The notes beneath the pieces were generated by a model. It was not told where the DNA came from and searched no databases. It worked only from the letters and a program-made list of their open reading frames with translations. A stretch of DNA of 5,489 nt, taken from assembly GCA_051001135.1 (NCBI GenBank), contig JBPCNO010000140.1:1-5489 (forward strand), given 5' to 3'. Origin of the DNA: CAWHMN01 sp051001135. GTDB lineage: Bacteria; Acidobacteriota; Terriglobia; Terriglobales; Acidobacteriaceae. The translations under genes were made by a program, and so were the position numbers. Of the stretch, positions 4,457 to 5,489 are shown piece after piece (the stretch's first letter is position 1; each line of letters opens with the position of its first letter).

Positions 4457-5489
4457 GAGCGGGCAGGCAACGCCGGGTCACCAACGTCGGCGCTCCCTCA
4501 GGTGGCGCTGGTAGAATTCCACAATGTCAGCAAAACCTACGACGGGGAGCGACTTGCGGTAAAGGCTCTCGGCCTTACCATTCAGAAGGGCGAGTTCTTG
4601 ACTTTGCTGGGTCCCTCCGGCTCCGGTAAAACCACGACGCTGATGATGCTTGCCGGATTTGAGGCTCCGACTGGGGGTGATATCCGTCTCAATGGCCACT
4701 CGCTGTCACGTATCCCTCCCTACCGGCGCAATATCGGAGTGGTGTTTCAGAACTACGCGCTGTTTCCGCATTTGAGCGTCGCGGAGAACGTGGCGTTCCC
4801 GCTCTCGGTCAGGCGCCTGCCGAAGGCCGAGATCCGCCGCCGCGTGAGTGATGCCCTGGCGCTCGTGCAGCTCCAGGGCTTCGGTGCGCGTCGGCCGCTC
4901 CAGCTCTCGGGAGGCCAGCAGCAGCGCGTGGGGCTCGCCCGCGCGCTCGTCTTCCGCCCCGACTTGGTGCTGATGGACGAGCCGCTCGGCTCTCTCGACA
5001 AGCAGCTGCGTGAACAGCTCCAGCTCGAGATCAAGCACATTCAGCGCGATCTTGGGATCACGGTGGTCTACGTCACGCACGATCAGTCCGAAGCGCTGAC
5101 TATGTCTGATCGGATCGCCGTGTTCCGCGACGGCGTGATTCAGCAACTCGCTCCGGCGGCGAGGCTCTACGAGCAGCCCATGACGGCTTTCGTTGCCCAA
5201 TTCATCGGCGAGAGCAACCGGCTGAGCGGCCGCATCGCCACAATCGAGGGCGAGCGCTGCATCGTGGAGATCGAGTCGGGCGCCCGCATTGTTGCTCTTG
5301 CCGTTTGCGGCGCGCAGGGCGCACGAACCACCCTTTCGATTCGGCCGGAGCGCGTGGTTCTCCGGCCCGCCTTAGGGCAATGCGAGAACCTTGTGGACGC
5401 CGAGGTTGAGGAGTTGATCTACCACGGCGACCACACCCGCGTACGCCTGCACGTCTGCGGTGATCGCAACTTCATCGTCAAAATTCCGA
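4385..5489 (+). CDS. ABC transporter ATP-binding protein, PotA-like (polyamine/Fe/2-aminoethylphosphonate type), 3' end beyond the window
   Basis: This is the cytoplasmic ATPase of a binding-protein-dependent importer of the PotA/FbpC class. The frame is open to the window edge (368 codons and one base). Landmarks from ATG 4385 are: VEFHNVSKTYDG with the A-loop tyrosine, Walker A GPSGSGKT (76-83), Q-loop Q122 in VVFQNYALFPHLSV, signature LSGGQQQR (174-181), Walker B LVLMDEP (194-200), D-loop GSLD (202-205) and H232 in VTHDQSEAL. A TOBE-type C-terminal region follows from about residue 275, containing LSIRPERVVL. At 350-380 residues for the family, little is missing. The start is uncertain: ATG 4385 gives a leader of about 40 unconserved residues, ATG 4424 a shorter one, and neither has a strong ribosome binding site. 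A GTG just before VALVEFHNV is a third option. It follows the aminotransferase by 34 nt. Permease and binding-protein genes would be expected after 5489. YHGDHTRVRL near the end fits the substrate-sensing region of this class. Confidence 0.92.
   Translation, partial: MTFLGYPRVGRPEMVQLPVPGPGWERAGNAGSPTSALPQVALVEFHNVSKTYDGERLAVKALGLTIQKGEFLTLLGPSGSGKTTTLMMLAGFEAPTGGDIRLNGHSLSRIPPYRRNIGVVFQNYALFPHLSVAENVAFPLSVRRLPKAEIRRRVSDALALVQLQGFGARRPLQLSGGQQQRVGLARALVFRPDLVLMDEPLGSLDKQLREQLQLEIKHIQRDLGITVVYVTHDQSEALTMSDRIAVFRDGVIQQLAPAARLYEQPMTAFVAQFIGESNRLSGRIATIEGERCIVEIESGARIVALAVCGAQGARTTLSIRPERVVLRPALGQCENLVDAEVEELIYHGDHTRVRLHVCGDRNFIVKIP

Noticed and set aside
1..5489. CRISPR array, tRNA, rRNA, riboswitch or novel defence/mobile system
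   Set aside because: No regularly spaced repeats, cloverleaf-like sequence or conserved aptamer were seen. The genes present belong to well-known families.

Overview
This GC-rich window has the look of an alpha- or beta-proteobacterial chromosome, for example Rhizobiales or Burkholderiales. That is an inference from base composition, GC-rich third codon positions and the mix of gene families; no rRNA or other taxonomic marker is present. It contains parts of two ABC-transport loci, a divergently transcribed GntR-type regulator, a PLP-dependent aminotransferase and a decayed transposase gene.

Layout. (1) 1-99: a leader with a perfect 10-bp hairpin and a good ribosome binding site. (2) 100-1652, plus strand: the ATPase and permease of a nitrate/sulfonate/taurine-type (SsuBC/TauBC-like) importer, overlapping by one base (TGATG). 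The ATPase starts only 11 residues before its Walker A motif, so it lacks the usual N-terminal strand and A-loop. (3) 1653-2254: about 600 bp with no intact gene. Its left two-thirds holds a minus-strand remnant of an IS66-like DDE transposase, broken by several frameshifts and cut off right at the permease stop codon. (4) 2255-3013, minus strand: a complete GntR/HutC-subfamily repressor (winged helix plus UTRA domain) with a TTG start. (5) 3014-3153: a 140-bp divergent promoter region with a perfect TATAAT on the minus strand and two small palindromes. (6) 3154-4350, plus strand: a fold-type I aminotransferase of the 2-aminoadipate/aromatic/MocR-like group, starting at GTG behind a strong GGAGGA. 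(7) 4385 to the window end, plus strand: a PotA-like (spermidine/putrescine/Fe-type) ABC ATPase with a C-terminal TOBE region, cut by the window edge. It follows the aminotransferase in the same direction, and its start region is bracketed by a long inverted repeat.

How the genes may work together. The right half reads as a catabolic or uptake locus: a GntR/UTRA repressor facing an aminotransferase-plus-PotA-type transporter operon. It probably handles an amino acid, amine or related nitrogen compound. The substrate cannot be read from the sequence, and the permeases and binding protein would have to lie beyond 5489. The left transporter is a separate unit that appears eroded on both sides: its ATPase is short at the N-terminus and a transposase relic sits directly after its permease. 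I see no new type of biological system here. The most interesting points are the shortened ATPase, the transposase/permease junction, the inverted repeat around the PotA-like start, and the operator candidates between gntR and the aminotransferase gene.
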